From positions 1-28,407 of the forward strand of contig CAYTCZ010000045.1 in the NCBI GenBank assembly GCA_964436315.1: a stretch of DNA of 28,407 bases. The letters run 5' to 3'. The first letter of the stretch is position 1; every line of letters begins with the position of its first letter. This document shows positions 1-6,316 of the stretch, piece after piece. The DNA is from CAYTCZ01 sp964436315 (lineage in GTDB: Bacteria; Actinomycetota; Thermoleophilia; Gaiellales; Gaiellaceae). The notes under the pieces are model-generated. The model ran no database searches, had not been told where the DNA came from, and worked only from the letters and a program-made list of their open reading frames with translations. The position numbers and the translations under genes were made by a program.

Positions 1-3
1 CTC

Positions 4-696
4 TTATTCCTCGTACGTGCGAGAGAAAACCTCGACGAGCGTTCCGTCCAGCTCGATACTCGCAACGCTCACGCCGGCGCCGTCGAGCCCGACGGCGAGT
101 GTTCCCGAACGCAGATCGCCGTCGTCATCAAGCCGGCTACAGCCGATGAAGCCGACCTCTCCGGCTACGCAAACAATGTCGGTTCCGCTCACGCTCACGG
201 CATCCCCCGCCTCGAGGATCACCGTCTCCTGAGGCTCCGCCGGTTCGAGAGGGGAATCGCTGCTCGGCTCCACGTGCGTATCGAGGAACACCGTCTCGGC
301 TTCGCCGCTCGCGGCGGTCAACGTCACTCGGAGATCCGTCCCGCTGACCGTCACTGCGTACCGGCCCGGCTTCGGACCACCATCTCCGGCTTCGGCACAG
401 CTGATGCCGTCCTCGGCGACTTGGCACACGATGTCGCCTCCCAGGACGAGGGCAACATCTCCGATTTCAAGAGCGAAGGGCGGATCGAGCAGCGGAGCGC
501 TCGGAACATCTGGCTCGGTCGACGTCTCCTGATCACCGTTGGCCGGCGCGGGCGCAGCCTCCGTCGTCGCTTCAGCGGGGTCGCTTGGACTCGGCTCGAC
601 AGATTCCGAATCACCACCGCCGCAGCCTGCGAGAGCAAGGAGAGCCACGACGACGAGCAGCAATGCAGCGGGAAGCCAGGAGGTCCGTCTGTTCAC
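4..696 (-). CDS. Putative lipoprotein with a duplicated Cys-containing module
   Basis: A 230-aa protein from a GTG start. It has a short basic N-terminus (NRR), a hydrophobic segment at about residues 8-23 and a lipobox ending LALAGC with Cys25 as the lipidation site, so it should be anchored on the outer face of the cytoplasmic membrane. Residues 26-70 are a Pro/Ser/Glu-rich low-complexity linker. Two similar modules follow, about 75-140 and 156-228. Each has a Gly-Asp start, a core of the form G-(T/G)-D-I-V-C, a second Cys about 10 residues later (Cys91/Cys100 and Cys176/Cys186), a Gly/Asp turn and a beta-rich tail. The Cys pairs could form disulfides; that is inference. No known family was recognised and no strong ribosome-binding site is visible. 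The gene is divergent from the VOC protein gene across a 350-nt spacer. Confidence 0.75.
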   Translation of the reverse strand: MNRRTSWLPAALLLVVVALLALAGCGGGDSESVEPSPSDPAEATTEAAPAPANGDQETSTEPDVPSAPLLDPPFALEIGDVALVLGGDIVCQVAEDGISCAEAGDGGPKPGRYAVTVSGTDLRVTLTAASGEAETVFLDTHVEPSSDSPLEPAEPQETVILEAGDAVSVSGTDIVCVAGEVGFIGCSRLDDDGDLRSGTLAVGLDGAGVSVASIELDGTLVEVFSRTYEE

Positions 697-1046
697 GAAG
701 ATGATCGTACGCTCAGCATCGGAATGACCTCTGAAGACATCGGCACAAGGGGCGGACTCTCGAGCGAGAAGACCGCTTCGGGCTGTGACTGTGTATGGGG
801 AGGAGCAAGGTCAGATGAAGGTTTCTTCACTCTTCAGACAACCGTCACTCACACGTTTCTGGTCACATAGGACATTGGCAGGCACCGCCGAGGGATCACT
901 CCTCCAGCAGAGTTCATTCCCTCCTCTCCCGGTAGCCTCCTTTTGGCGGCGGGGCGACGAGATAAGGGCGAAGCGCCCCGCCGCCCTCGCCCTCGAACAC
1001 CCACTGCGCGCCACGCGACGACGGTAGGACTAGTCTTGAGCGAGAC
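697..1046. other. Intergenic region between divergent genes, with a 12-bp hairpin
   Basis: 350 nt separating the divergent lipoprotein and VOC genes, so it should hold both promoters. No convincing ORF or tRNA was seen. The clearest element is a perfect 12-bp inverted repeat, GGCGGCGGGGCG at 945-956 and its complement at 974-985, with a 17-nt spacer. The spacer can itself fold partly onto the right arm (GGGCG-AAG-CGCCC). Four T residues precede the left arm and no T-tract follows the right arm, so this is not a canonical rightward terminator. Confidence 0.5.
945..985. repeat. 12-bp perfect inverted repeat (hairpin)
   Basis: Arms at 945-956 and 974-985 are exact reverse complements and almost pure G/C. 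The 17-nt loop contains GATAAGGGCGAAG, which offers a competing small hairpin with the right arm. It lies about 60 nt upstream of the VOC start codon, so it could be an operator or 5'-leader structure. Function is unknown. Confidence 0.6.
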
Positions 1047-1496
1047 GTGGCCCACGAGCCCCCGCGCCTGGTCGGCATCAACCACATCGCCATCGAAGTA
1101 GGGTCGATCGACGAAGCACTCGACTTCTACGGGGAGATCTTCTCCTTCACCCTCCGAAGCCGCGGTAGCCGGATGGCCTTCATCGACATCGGTGACCAGT
1201 TCATCGCCCTCGCGCAGGGCACAGGAGACAGGCCTGACACCCACCGGCACTTCGGACTCGTCGTCGACTCGAAGGAGGCCGCAAGACGGAGCCTCGAGCA
1301 AGCGGGTGCGAAGATTCTTCCCACTCGCGGCCTCGACTTCGAAGACCCGTGGGGCAATCACGTGCAGGTCGTCGAGTACAGCGAGATCCAGTTCACGAAA
1401 GCCCCGAGCATCCTCCGGGACATGGGGCTCGACGGTCTGGAGAAATCTTCCGAGGCTCTCGAGGAACTCCGCCACAAAGGCCTCGCTCCCGATTAG
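1047..1496 (+). CDS. VOC superfamily (glyoxalase/bleomycin-resistance fold) protein
   Basis: A 149-aa protein from a GTG start. The N-terminus, GINHIAIEVGSIDEALDFY, is typical of vicinal-oxygen-chelate proteins, with a first putative metal ligand at His13 and the beta-alpha-beta entry DEALDFYGEIF. A second His occurs at about 68 (HRHFGLVVD) and an acidic residue at Glu110 (PWGNHVQVVEY), matching the His/His/Glu spacing of metal-binding VOC domains. Length fits one VOC domain plus an alpha-helical tail (about 120-149) that is not part of the usual fold. Substrate cannot be predicted: family members include glyoxalase I, dioxygenases and methylmalonyl-CoA epimerase. It stands alone, convergent with the small gene at 1545-1745. 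No strong ribosome-binding site precedes the GTG. Confidence 0.85.
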   Translation: MAHEPPRLVGINHIAIEVGSIDEALDFYGEIFSFTLRSRGSRMAFIDIGDQFIALAQGTGDRPDTHRHFGLVVDSKEAARRSLEQAGAKILPTRGLDFEDPWGNHVQVVEYSEIQFTKAPSILRDMGLDGLEKSSEALEELRHKGLAPD

Positions 1497-1544
1497 CTCA
1501 CAACGCGCCCTTGCCCTTGGAGAAGGCAGCGGCAATCGCACGTC

Positions 1545-1745
1545 TTACACGAGAATTCGGACCGCGGTCTCGGGTGGACATCCGCGGCGAATGAGGTCGA
1601 GCGCCGCATGGAGATCGATGTGGAGCCGCATCGCGACCTCGAAGGCCGCTCCGTCCGGATAGCCGGCGCGCACGAGTTCGGTCATGCGCCAGTTCACGAT
1701 CTGCTCCTCCTCCGACTCGACATGCTCAGGCTGTACGGCCTCCAT
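1545..1745 (-). CDS. Small hypothetical protein, 66 aa
   Basis: Starts at ATG 1745 behind a strong ribosome-binding site (AGGAGGT, spacing about 5 nt), which supports a real gene despite its size. The acidic N-terminus (EHVESEEEQIVNW) is followed by two helix-like segments rich in Ala/Leu/Arg. The C-terminal part, roughly LIRRGCPPETAVRIL, looks like a short helical repeat. There is no signal peptide or membrane segment and no family was recognised. It is convergent with the VOC gene (48-nt gap). Its upstream region carries two mutually exclusive hairpins (1811-1847) that may form a regulated leader. Confidence 0.65.
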   Translation of the reverse strand: MEAVQPEHVESEEEQIVNWRMTELVRAGYPDGAAFEVAMRLHIDLHAALDLIRRGCPPETAVRILV

Positions 1746-1810
1746 CGTGACCTCCTGATCCGCGGTTTCCGTGTCCCAAGAAACGGCAGGAGCGGAGTCC
1801 TTCCGTATGC

Positions 1811-1847
1811 CCCGTTCGGGTAGCGGCCATCACCCGAACGGGTGATG
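1811..1847 (-). promoter_or_regulatory. Overlapping, mutually exclusive hairpins upstream of the 66-aa gene
   Basis: One inverted repeat pairs CCCGTTCGGGT (1811-1821) with ACCCGAACGGG (1832-1842), 11 bp perfect. A second pairs CATCACCC (1828-1835) with GGGTGATG (1840-1847), 8 bp perfect with a 4-nt loop. They share bases 1832-1842, so only one can form at a time. They lie about 65-100 nt upstream of the start codon of the leftward small gene. The layout resembles a switching leader or a compound operator; this is inference from pairing alone. Confidence 0.4.
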
Positions 1848-1917
1848 CCTGGATGCGCCCACCGCCAGCCAGACCTCAAGGACCGTTAGCCGGCAGCCAA
1901 AGACTCCGTGGTTTCCT

Positions 1918-1976
1918 AGGGCGAGGCGAAGCGAGGCTCTGCCCCGCGAAAGCCCGCCCGCTCAGGGACGCGAGAC
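1918..1976. repeat. Dispersed repeat, right module, copy 1
   Basis: About 59 nt beginning AGGGCGAGGCGAAGCGAGGC and ending GGGACGCGAGAC. It is identical over at least 55 nt to the copies at 2092-2146 and 2247-2305. It contains the hairpin GCGAGGC-TCT-GCCCCGC (one A.C mismatch). The start-to-start distance to copy 2 is 174 nt. Confidence 0.9.
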
Positions 1977-2003
1977 TCGTCTCGGGTTCCTGAGGCGGCG
2001 CTC

Positions 2004-2091
2004 GCGAAGGAGGCGAACCCGAGGAGCGCAGGGCAGTACAGCCAGGTACGACCCAGCTCCGAGGGTGAAGCATCCTGCCGCGAGCGTCGTC
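2004..2091. repeat. Dispersed repeat, left module
   Basis: Begins GCGAAGGAGGCGA, passes through GCGCAGGGCAGTA and ends in a 23-nt core (2071-2093) of the form CATCCTGCCGCGAG...CGTCAG that runs straight into right-module copy 2. The same order of blocks recurs at 20558-20690, and the later blocks recur at 28168-28254. Here it sits between two right modules, giving a right-left-right array. Confidence 0.75.
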
Positions 2092-2146
2092 AGGGCGAGG
2101 CGAAGCGAGGCTCTGCCCCGCGAAAGCCCGCCCGCTCAGGGACGCG
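2092..2146. repeat. Dispersed repeat, right module, copy 2 (cut by assembly gap)
   Basis: Identical to copy 1 over the 55 nt that precede the N run. The gap begins inside the repeat, which is what a short-read assembler does when an array longer than the read cannot be resolved. Confidence 0.9.
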
Positions 2147-2246
2147 NNNNNNNNNNNNNNNNNNNNNNNNNNNNNNNNNNNNNNNNNNNNNNNNNNNNNN
2201 NNNNNNNNNNNNNNNNNNNNNNNNNNNNNNNNNNNNNNNNNNNNNN
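2147..2246. other. Assembly gap, 100 N
   Basis: Exactly 100 N, the conventional placeholder for a gap of unknown length. It is flanked on both sides by the same repeat module in the same orientation. The true sequence probably contains one or more further repeat units, and the real length is unknown. Confidence 0.98.
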
Positions 2247-2305
2247 AGGGCGAGGCGAAGCGAGGCTCTGCCCCGCGAAAGCCCGCCCGCTCAGGGACGC
2301 GAGAC
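2247..2305. repeat. Dispersed repeat, right module, copy 3, overlapping the end of dnaE
   Basis: The first resolved bases after the gap. It matches copy 1 through GGGACGCGAGAC, then diverges into unique dnaE sequence. Read leftward, its last bases encode the final residues (Val-Ser-Arg-Pro) and the TGA stop of dnaE at 2291-2293. Confidence 0.9.
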
Positions 2306-5300
2306 AGCGGATTCGCCGAGGAGGGCGACTATCTCAGCGTAAAAATCAGGCTCCGGCGCGACCTTGAACGATGGGCCCAGAGCAAAGGTTCTGCAGCCTT
2401 CGGTCATCTCAACATCCACGAAGACGCGCGAGTCGCCCGGGAAGTCGCGCACGATCGTCGCGAGCTCGCGAATGACCCCGGCCGGCGCCACGCGAGCGTC
2501 CACGCGTAGTCGAACCTCATTCGACGGCAACGTCTGGTCCAACGCAGCGACCTCCATTGCAATCAGCTTGGTTTCGCCCTCCTGCTTGTGGTCGACACGA
2601 CCTTTCACGAGGAGGAGAGCGTCGGGCTCGAGTAAGTCTCTCGCCGAACCGTAGACCGAGTTGAACACAACGACCTCGACAGACCCCGAAAGATCGTCGA
2701 GTCGGGCGAAGACCATCGGCTCGCCCTTCTTTGTAGTGAGCTGCTTGAGCGAGCCGACGAGCCCACCGACGGTCAAGACCTCGCCGTCGCGTCGGCTTTC
2801 GAGCTCAGCTACGGGGACATCGACAGTGCGCTTCAGAACGTCCCGAAGACCGTGCAATGGGTGCTCCGATACGAAGAGCCCAAGCGCTTCCTTCTCGAAC
2901 GAGAGCAGCTCCTTCTTGTCGAACTCTTCCGATGAGATCGGCTGGTGATGGGTGCTTCTACCGAGCGTTTCGCCGAGATCGTCGCCGATGTCGAAGATCG
3001 ACCCCTGACCGGCCAGTCGGTCAGCTTGCTGCTTGGCGCCCGAGGCAAGAGCCTGTTCGAGGACTTCCAGCATTCCCTTACGACTCGCACCGGTGGAATC
3101 GAGCGCGCCCGACTTCACAAGCGACTCGAGCGCCCGCTTGTTTACGGCTTGCGGATCAACACGTTCACAGAAATCCCAGATCGATGTGAACGGGCCTCCC
3201 TCCTCTCGGGCGAGGATGATCGTGTCGACCGCCGACTCCCCGACGTTCTTGACGGCGTTCAGACCAAAGCGAATCTTGTCTTCGACGACGGCGAAGTCAG
3301 CAGCCGAGACATTCACATCAGGAGGCAGAACCTCGATGCCCATCTCCTCACAGGCCGCAACGTAGAACGGCACCCGGTCCTTCGTGTTCATGACGGACGA
3401 GATCAGCGCGGCCATGTACTCGGCCGGATAGTTCGCCTTCAAGTACGCCGTTCGATACGCGATGAGGGCATAGCAGGCGGCATGCGATTTGTTGAACGAG
3501 TAGTCCTGTGCCTGTTCCATGTCCTTCCAAAGCTGATTGGCGACGGCCGGAGTAACTCCGTTTTGGGCACAGCCCTCGAGGAACTTGTCTTTGAGGGATG
3601 CCATGAGGGCATGGATCTTCTTCCCGATCGCCTTGCGCAGATCGTCGGCCTCGGTCGGGGTGAAGCCTGCAAGCTGTTTTGCGATCTCCATGTACTGCTC
3701 TTGGTAGATGCAAATTCCGTAGCTCGGCGCCGTAATCGGTCGCAGGCGCTCGTCGGCGAACGAGACCTGCTCCTCGCCGGCCTTCCGGCGGGCGTAGACC
3801 GGGATGTAGCCCATCGGACCGGGCCGGTAGAGGGCCACGAGCGCAACGAGGTCCTCGAACTCTGTCGGCCTGACCTGTTTCAGCGCTTCGCGCATGCCGG
3901 AGGACTCAAACTGGAAGACGCCGGTCGACCCGCCGTCTTGCAACATCGCGTACGTCTTGCCGTCGTCGAGAGGAACCGCCGTGAGATCGATTCCGCCGAC
4001 GAGCTCGACCGCTTTGTCGATGACGTCGAGGTTTCGAAGGCCGAGAAAGTCCATCTTGAGCAGCCCGAGGGCTTCGACATCACCCATCGGGAACTGGGTG
4101 ACGACTTCCTGACCATCCCCCTTCTGCTGGAGCGGGATGTAATCGATGAGCGGCCGGTCACCAATCACGACACCGGCGGCATGGATCGAGTCTTGCCGTA
4201 CGAGACCCTCGAGCGGCTTGGCAAGATCGACGATCTGCCGGACGATCTCGTCGTTGTCATACGCTTCGCGAAGTTCCGCGCCGGGCTTGAGATTGTCCTC
4301 GAGGTAGATCTTTGGTCCCTCAGGGATGAGTTTCGCGATTCGATCGACCGTGCCGTACGGGATATCGAGCACGCGCCCGGCATCGCGAACAGCGGCACGT
4401 GCCATCATCGTTCCGAACGTGATGATCTGGGCGACGCGATCCCGGCCGTACTTCTCTGAGACGTAGTTGATGACCTGATCCCGACCATGAACTGAGAAGT
4501 CGATGTCGATGTCCGGCATCGACTTTCGGCCGGGGTTCAGGAACCGCTCGAAGAGGAGGTCGTAGCGGATCGGATCGACGTCGGTGATATCCAGCGAGTA
4601 GGCCACGAGCGAACCTGCAGCTGAACCGCGGCCAGGCCCAACTCCGATTCCGTTCCTCTTCGCGAATGCGATGAAGTCCCAGACGATCAGGAAGTAATCG
4701 GCGAAGCCCATCTCACGGATGGTCTTGAGCTCGAACTTCAGACGTTCTCGGAGCTCGGGGGTGACTTTGTCGTATCGCCGTTCGAGTCCCTTCTCACAAA
4801 GCTCGACCAGGTAGTCGAAGGAATCACGGCCCTCGGGCGTCGGGTACGCGGGTAGCAAGATGCGCCCGAGATCCATCGTGACGGAACAGCGGTCGGCGAT
4901 CTCAAGCGAACGGCCGACGGCTTCGCCGTAGTCGGCAAAGTCGGCTGCCATCTCGTCGGGCGACTTGAAGTAGAACTGATCGGTTTCGAACCGCCAGCGA
5001 TCGGGGTTCTGCAGAGAGTCGCCGGACTGAATGCAAAGCAGCGCCTCGTGCGCCCGCGCATCCTCATGTCGCAGATAGTGGACATCCCCAGTCGCGACAC
5101 ACGGAAGTCCGGTCTGCGCGGACATCTCAGTGAGCACCGGGTTGATGCTCTCCTGAATCGGAAGCCCAGCATTCTGCATCTCGATGTAGACCGAGTCCTT
5201 CCCGAAAATGTCGACGAGGCGAGCGAGTTCCTCGTCGGCCTCGGCTCGATTCCCGTGCTCGAGAGCTTTGGCGACGCGTCCGGAGAGACACCCGGACAGG

Positions 5301-5692
5301 ACGACGAGTCCGTTCGAGTGCTGACTCAACAGCTCCCAGTCGACGCGAGGCTTGTAGTAGTAGCCCTCGAGGTATCCAAGCGAAGAAAGGGCAATCAGAT
5401 TTGCGTAACCCTCATTTGATTCCGCCAGCACCGTGAGGTGGGCAAATCCCTTCCTCTGAACCCTGCGATCGTCCGTGACATAGAGCTCGCTGCCCAGAAT
5501 CGGCTTGATCCCGGCTTGGGTCGCCTCTCGATAAAGCTCGACCGAGCCGGCTAGTGAGCCGTGGTCCGTGAGCGTGACCGCGGGCATCTCGAATTCGGCG
5601 GCCTGTGCGACGAGCTCTGGAATTCGACAGGCACCGTCAAGGATCGAGTACTCCGAATGAACGTGGAGGTGGACGAACGGTGCGTCGGGCAC
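2291..5692 (-). CDS. dnaE: DNA polymerase III alpha subunit
   Basis: The replicative DNA polymerase catalytic subunit, 1133 aa from a GTG start. The N-terminal PHP domain (about 1-270) begins HLHVHSEYSILDGA. The residues that form the three-metal site in mycobacterial DnaE1 appear intact (His8, His10, Asp19, His44, Glu69, His85, Cys135, Asp203, His205), so PHP-type proofreading is plausible. The polymerase core holds GPGRGSAAG (352-360) and the catalytic PDIDIDF (393-399), with a third acidic motif in KMDFLGLRNLD. Later come the helix-hairpin-helix region and an OB fold beginning near VLTVGGLVGSLKQ. The length is slightly short for actinobacterial DnaE1 (about 1180). The last four residues and the stop codon come from a dispersed repeat (2247-2305), so the C-terminus may have been altered by repeat insertion. 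It is divergent from infA. Confidence 0.97.
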   Translation of the reverse strand: MPDAPFVHLHVHSEYSILDGACRIPELVAQAAEFEMPAVTLTDHGSLAGSVELYREATQAGIKPILGSELYVTDDRRVQRKGFAHLTVLAESNEGYANLIALSSLGYLEGYYYKPRVDWELLSQHSNGLVVLSGCLSGRVAKALEHGNRAEADEELARLVDIFGKDSVYIEMQNAGLPIQESINPVLTEMSAQTGLPCVATGDVHYLRHEDARAHEALLCIQSGDSLQNPDRWRFETDQFYFKSPDEMAADFADYGEAVGRSLEIADRCSVTMDLGRILLPAYPTPEGRDSFDYLVELCEKGLERRYDKVTPELRERLKFELKTIREMGFADYFLIVWDFIAFAKRNGIGVGPGRGSAAGSLVAYSLDITDVDPIRYDLLFERFLNPGRKSMPDIDIDFSVHGRDQVINYVSEKYGRDRVAQIITFGTMMARAAVRDAGRVLDIPYGTVDRIAKLIPEGPKIYLEDNLKPGAELREAYDNDEIVRQIVDLAKPLEGLVRQDSIHAAGVVIGDRPLIDYIPLQQKGDGQEVVTQFPMGDVEALGLLKMDFLGLRNLDVIDKAVELVGGIDLTAVPLDDGKTYAMLQDGGSTGVFQFESSGMREALKQVRPTEFEDLVALVALYRPGPMGYIPVYARRKAGEEQVSFADERLRPITAPSYGICIYQEQYMEIAKQLAGFTPTEADDLRKAIGKKIHALMASLKDKFLEGCAQNGVTPAVANQLWKDMEQAQDYSFNKSHAACYALIAYRTAYLKANYPAEYMAALISSVMNTKDRVPFYVAACEEMGIEVLPPDVNVSAADFAVVEDKIRFGLNAVKNVGESAVDTIILAREEGGPFTSIWDFCERVDPQAVNKRALESLVKSGALDSTGASRKGMLEVLEQALASGAKQQADRLAGQGSIFDIGDDLGETLGRSTHHQPISSEEFDKKELLSFEKEALGLFVSEHPLHGLRDVLKRTVDVPVAELESRRDGEVLTVGGLVGSLKQLTTKKGEPMVFARLDDLSGSVEVVVFNSVYGSARDLLEPDALLLVKGRVDHKQEGETKLIAMEVAALDQTLPSNEVRLRVDARVAPAGVIRELATIVRDFPGDSRVFVDVEMTEGCRTFALGPSFKVAPEPDFYAEIVALLGESAVSRP

Positions 5693-5729
5693 GGACGCTC
5701 GATTCTAGACCGGTGCCAGGACCGCACTC

Positions 5730-5743
5730 GGGGCTGACGCCCC
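5730..5743. repeat. Small hairpin in the dnaE-infA divergent spacer
   Basis: GGGGC-TGAC-GCCCC, a 5-bp stem with a 4-nt loop, lies between the divergent dnaE and infA starts. It may be part of either leader; no function can be assigned. A weak -10-like TATGCT occurs nearby at about 5793 on the plus strand, upstream of infA. Confidence 0.3.
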
Positions 5744-5812
5744 AAGCGCCCCAACGATGTCGCATCGGCCTCATTCGGTTAGACGCTCTGAGTATGCTTT
5801 TGGCGAAGCAGC

Positions 5813-5817
5813 GGAGG
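5813..5817 (+). promoter_or_regulatory. Shine-Dalgarno of infA that decides an AUA start
   Basis: GGAGG lies 5 nt upstream of ATA (5823-5825), in the infA frame exactly where the family's normal start codon falls. The alternative starts are ATG 5757, which adds 22 residues with no family similarity, and the Met nine codons downstream, which removes the conserved N-terminus. Neither has such a site at good spacing. Confidence 0.65.
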
Positions 5818-5822
5818 TTTCG

Positions 5823-6044
5823 ATACCGGCGAAAGAAGAAAAGATCGAGATGGAGGGCGAGGTCCTCGAGGCTTTCCCGAACGGGATGTTCAAAGTCCAG
5901 CTCGATAACGGTCACGAAGCGCTCGGCTATACGGCCGGGAAGATGCGTCGTCACCGCATCAAGATCTTCCCCGGCGATCGGATCAAGCTCGAGCTCTCTC
6001 CCTACGATTTGACGCGCGGTCGGATCGTGTACCGCTACCGCTGA
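5823..6044 (+). CDS. infA: Translation initiation factor IF-1 (apparent AUA start)
   Basis: An S1/OB-fold factor that binds the A site of the 30S subunit during initiation. The body matches IF-1 throughout: KIEMEGEVLEAFPNGMFKVQ, then the GKMRRHRIKI and GDRIKLELSPYDLTRGRIVYRYR signatures. Starting at ATA 5823 gives 73 aa (fMet-PAKEEKIEME...), the usual 72-73 aa length of the family. GGAGG sits 5 nt upstream. No ATG, GTG or TTG is available at that place; the nearest upstream ATG is at 5757 and adds an unrelated N-terminus. An automatic caller would report 95 aa from 5757. The gene lies alone beside dnaE rather than with rpmJ-rpsM, so a second infA may exist elsewhere. Its stop overlaps the convergent small gene by 10 nt. 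Confidence 0.9.
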   Translation: MPAKEEKIEMEGEVLEAFPNGMFKVQLDNGHEALGYTAGKMRRHRIKIFPGDRIKLELSPYDLTRGRIVYRYR

Positions 6045-6232
6045 CGGGCGACCGTCGGCCGACCGTTCTCGTCCCACAGCCGGCGGATCAGCTCCGACGC
6101 CTCGCCGCGGCTCGGAGGAAACTCTTCACCACAGCGCTCACAAAGCGCCCGTGCGATCGCGTAGATCTGCTTGACGGTTGGCTTCGCCGATGGATTCCGT
6201 GGCTGTGACTCTGTGTTCTCGAGTTCGGTCAT
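6035..6232 (-). CDS. Small hypothetical protein, 65 aa (DUF3072-like)
   Basis: Read from ATG 6232, with the TAG stop overlapping the infA stop region in convergent orientation. The protein has a polar N-terminus (TELENTESQPRNPSAKP) and a compact helical segment, about residues 18-52: TVKQIYAIARALCERCGEEF followed by P-rich SRGEASELIRRLWDENG. A helix beginning with T-x-K-Q, then a Cys/Gly-Glu turn and an E-A-S-E-L-I-x-x-L helix, resembles the small actinobacterial DUF3072 family; I hold this loosely. A 24-residue extension to position 6304 is possible but would shorten the spacer to ftsH to 12 nt. It is divergent from ftsH. Confidence 0.6.
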   Translation of the reverse strand: MTELENTESQPRNPSAKPTVKQIYAIARALCERCGEEFPPSRGEASELIRRLWDENGRPTVARQR

Positions 6233-6316
6233 CCATTGAGTAAGCCAGGGATCTCGTCTCAGGTGGCGAAACCTTTGTGCCGAAACTGAAATGTACGGCC
6301 GCACCGGCCACTTCCT

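Larger units (their letters stand above)
1746..2290. other. Non-coding region with hairpins, repeat array and assembly gap
   Basis: 545 nt between the 66-aa gene and the end of dnaE. It holds the leader of the small gene with overlapping inverted repeats (1811-1847), then a direct-repeat array (1918-2305) interrupted by the N run. The short ORFs crossing the region are built from the repeat and from unknown bases, and I do not regard them as genes. Confidence 0.7.

Noticed and set aside
1918..2305. CRISPR array
   Set aside because: Direct repeats are long (55-59 nt), the unit is about 174 nt, spacers are not of regular 30-40 nt length, and no cas genes are present.
2065..2367. Open frame running through the N run
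   Set aside because: Its middle is unknown bases and both ends are repeat or antisense dnaE sequence.
2945..4459. 504-codon open frame on the plus strand inside dnaE
   Set aside because: It is fully antisense to the conserved polymerase core, Arg/Asp-rich with no family pattern, and is explained by the codon bias of GC-rich dnaE.
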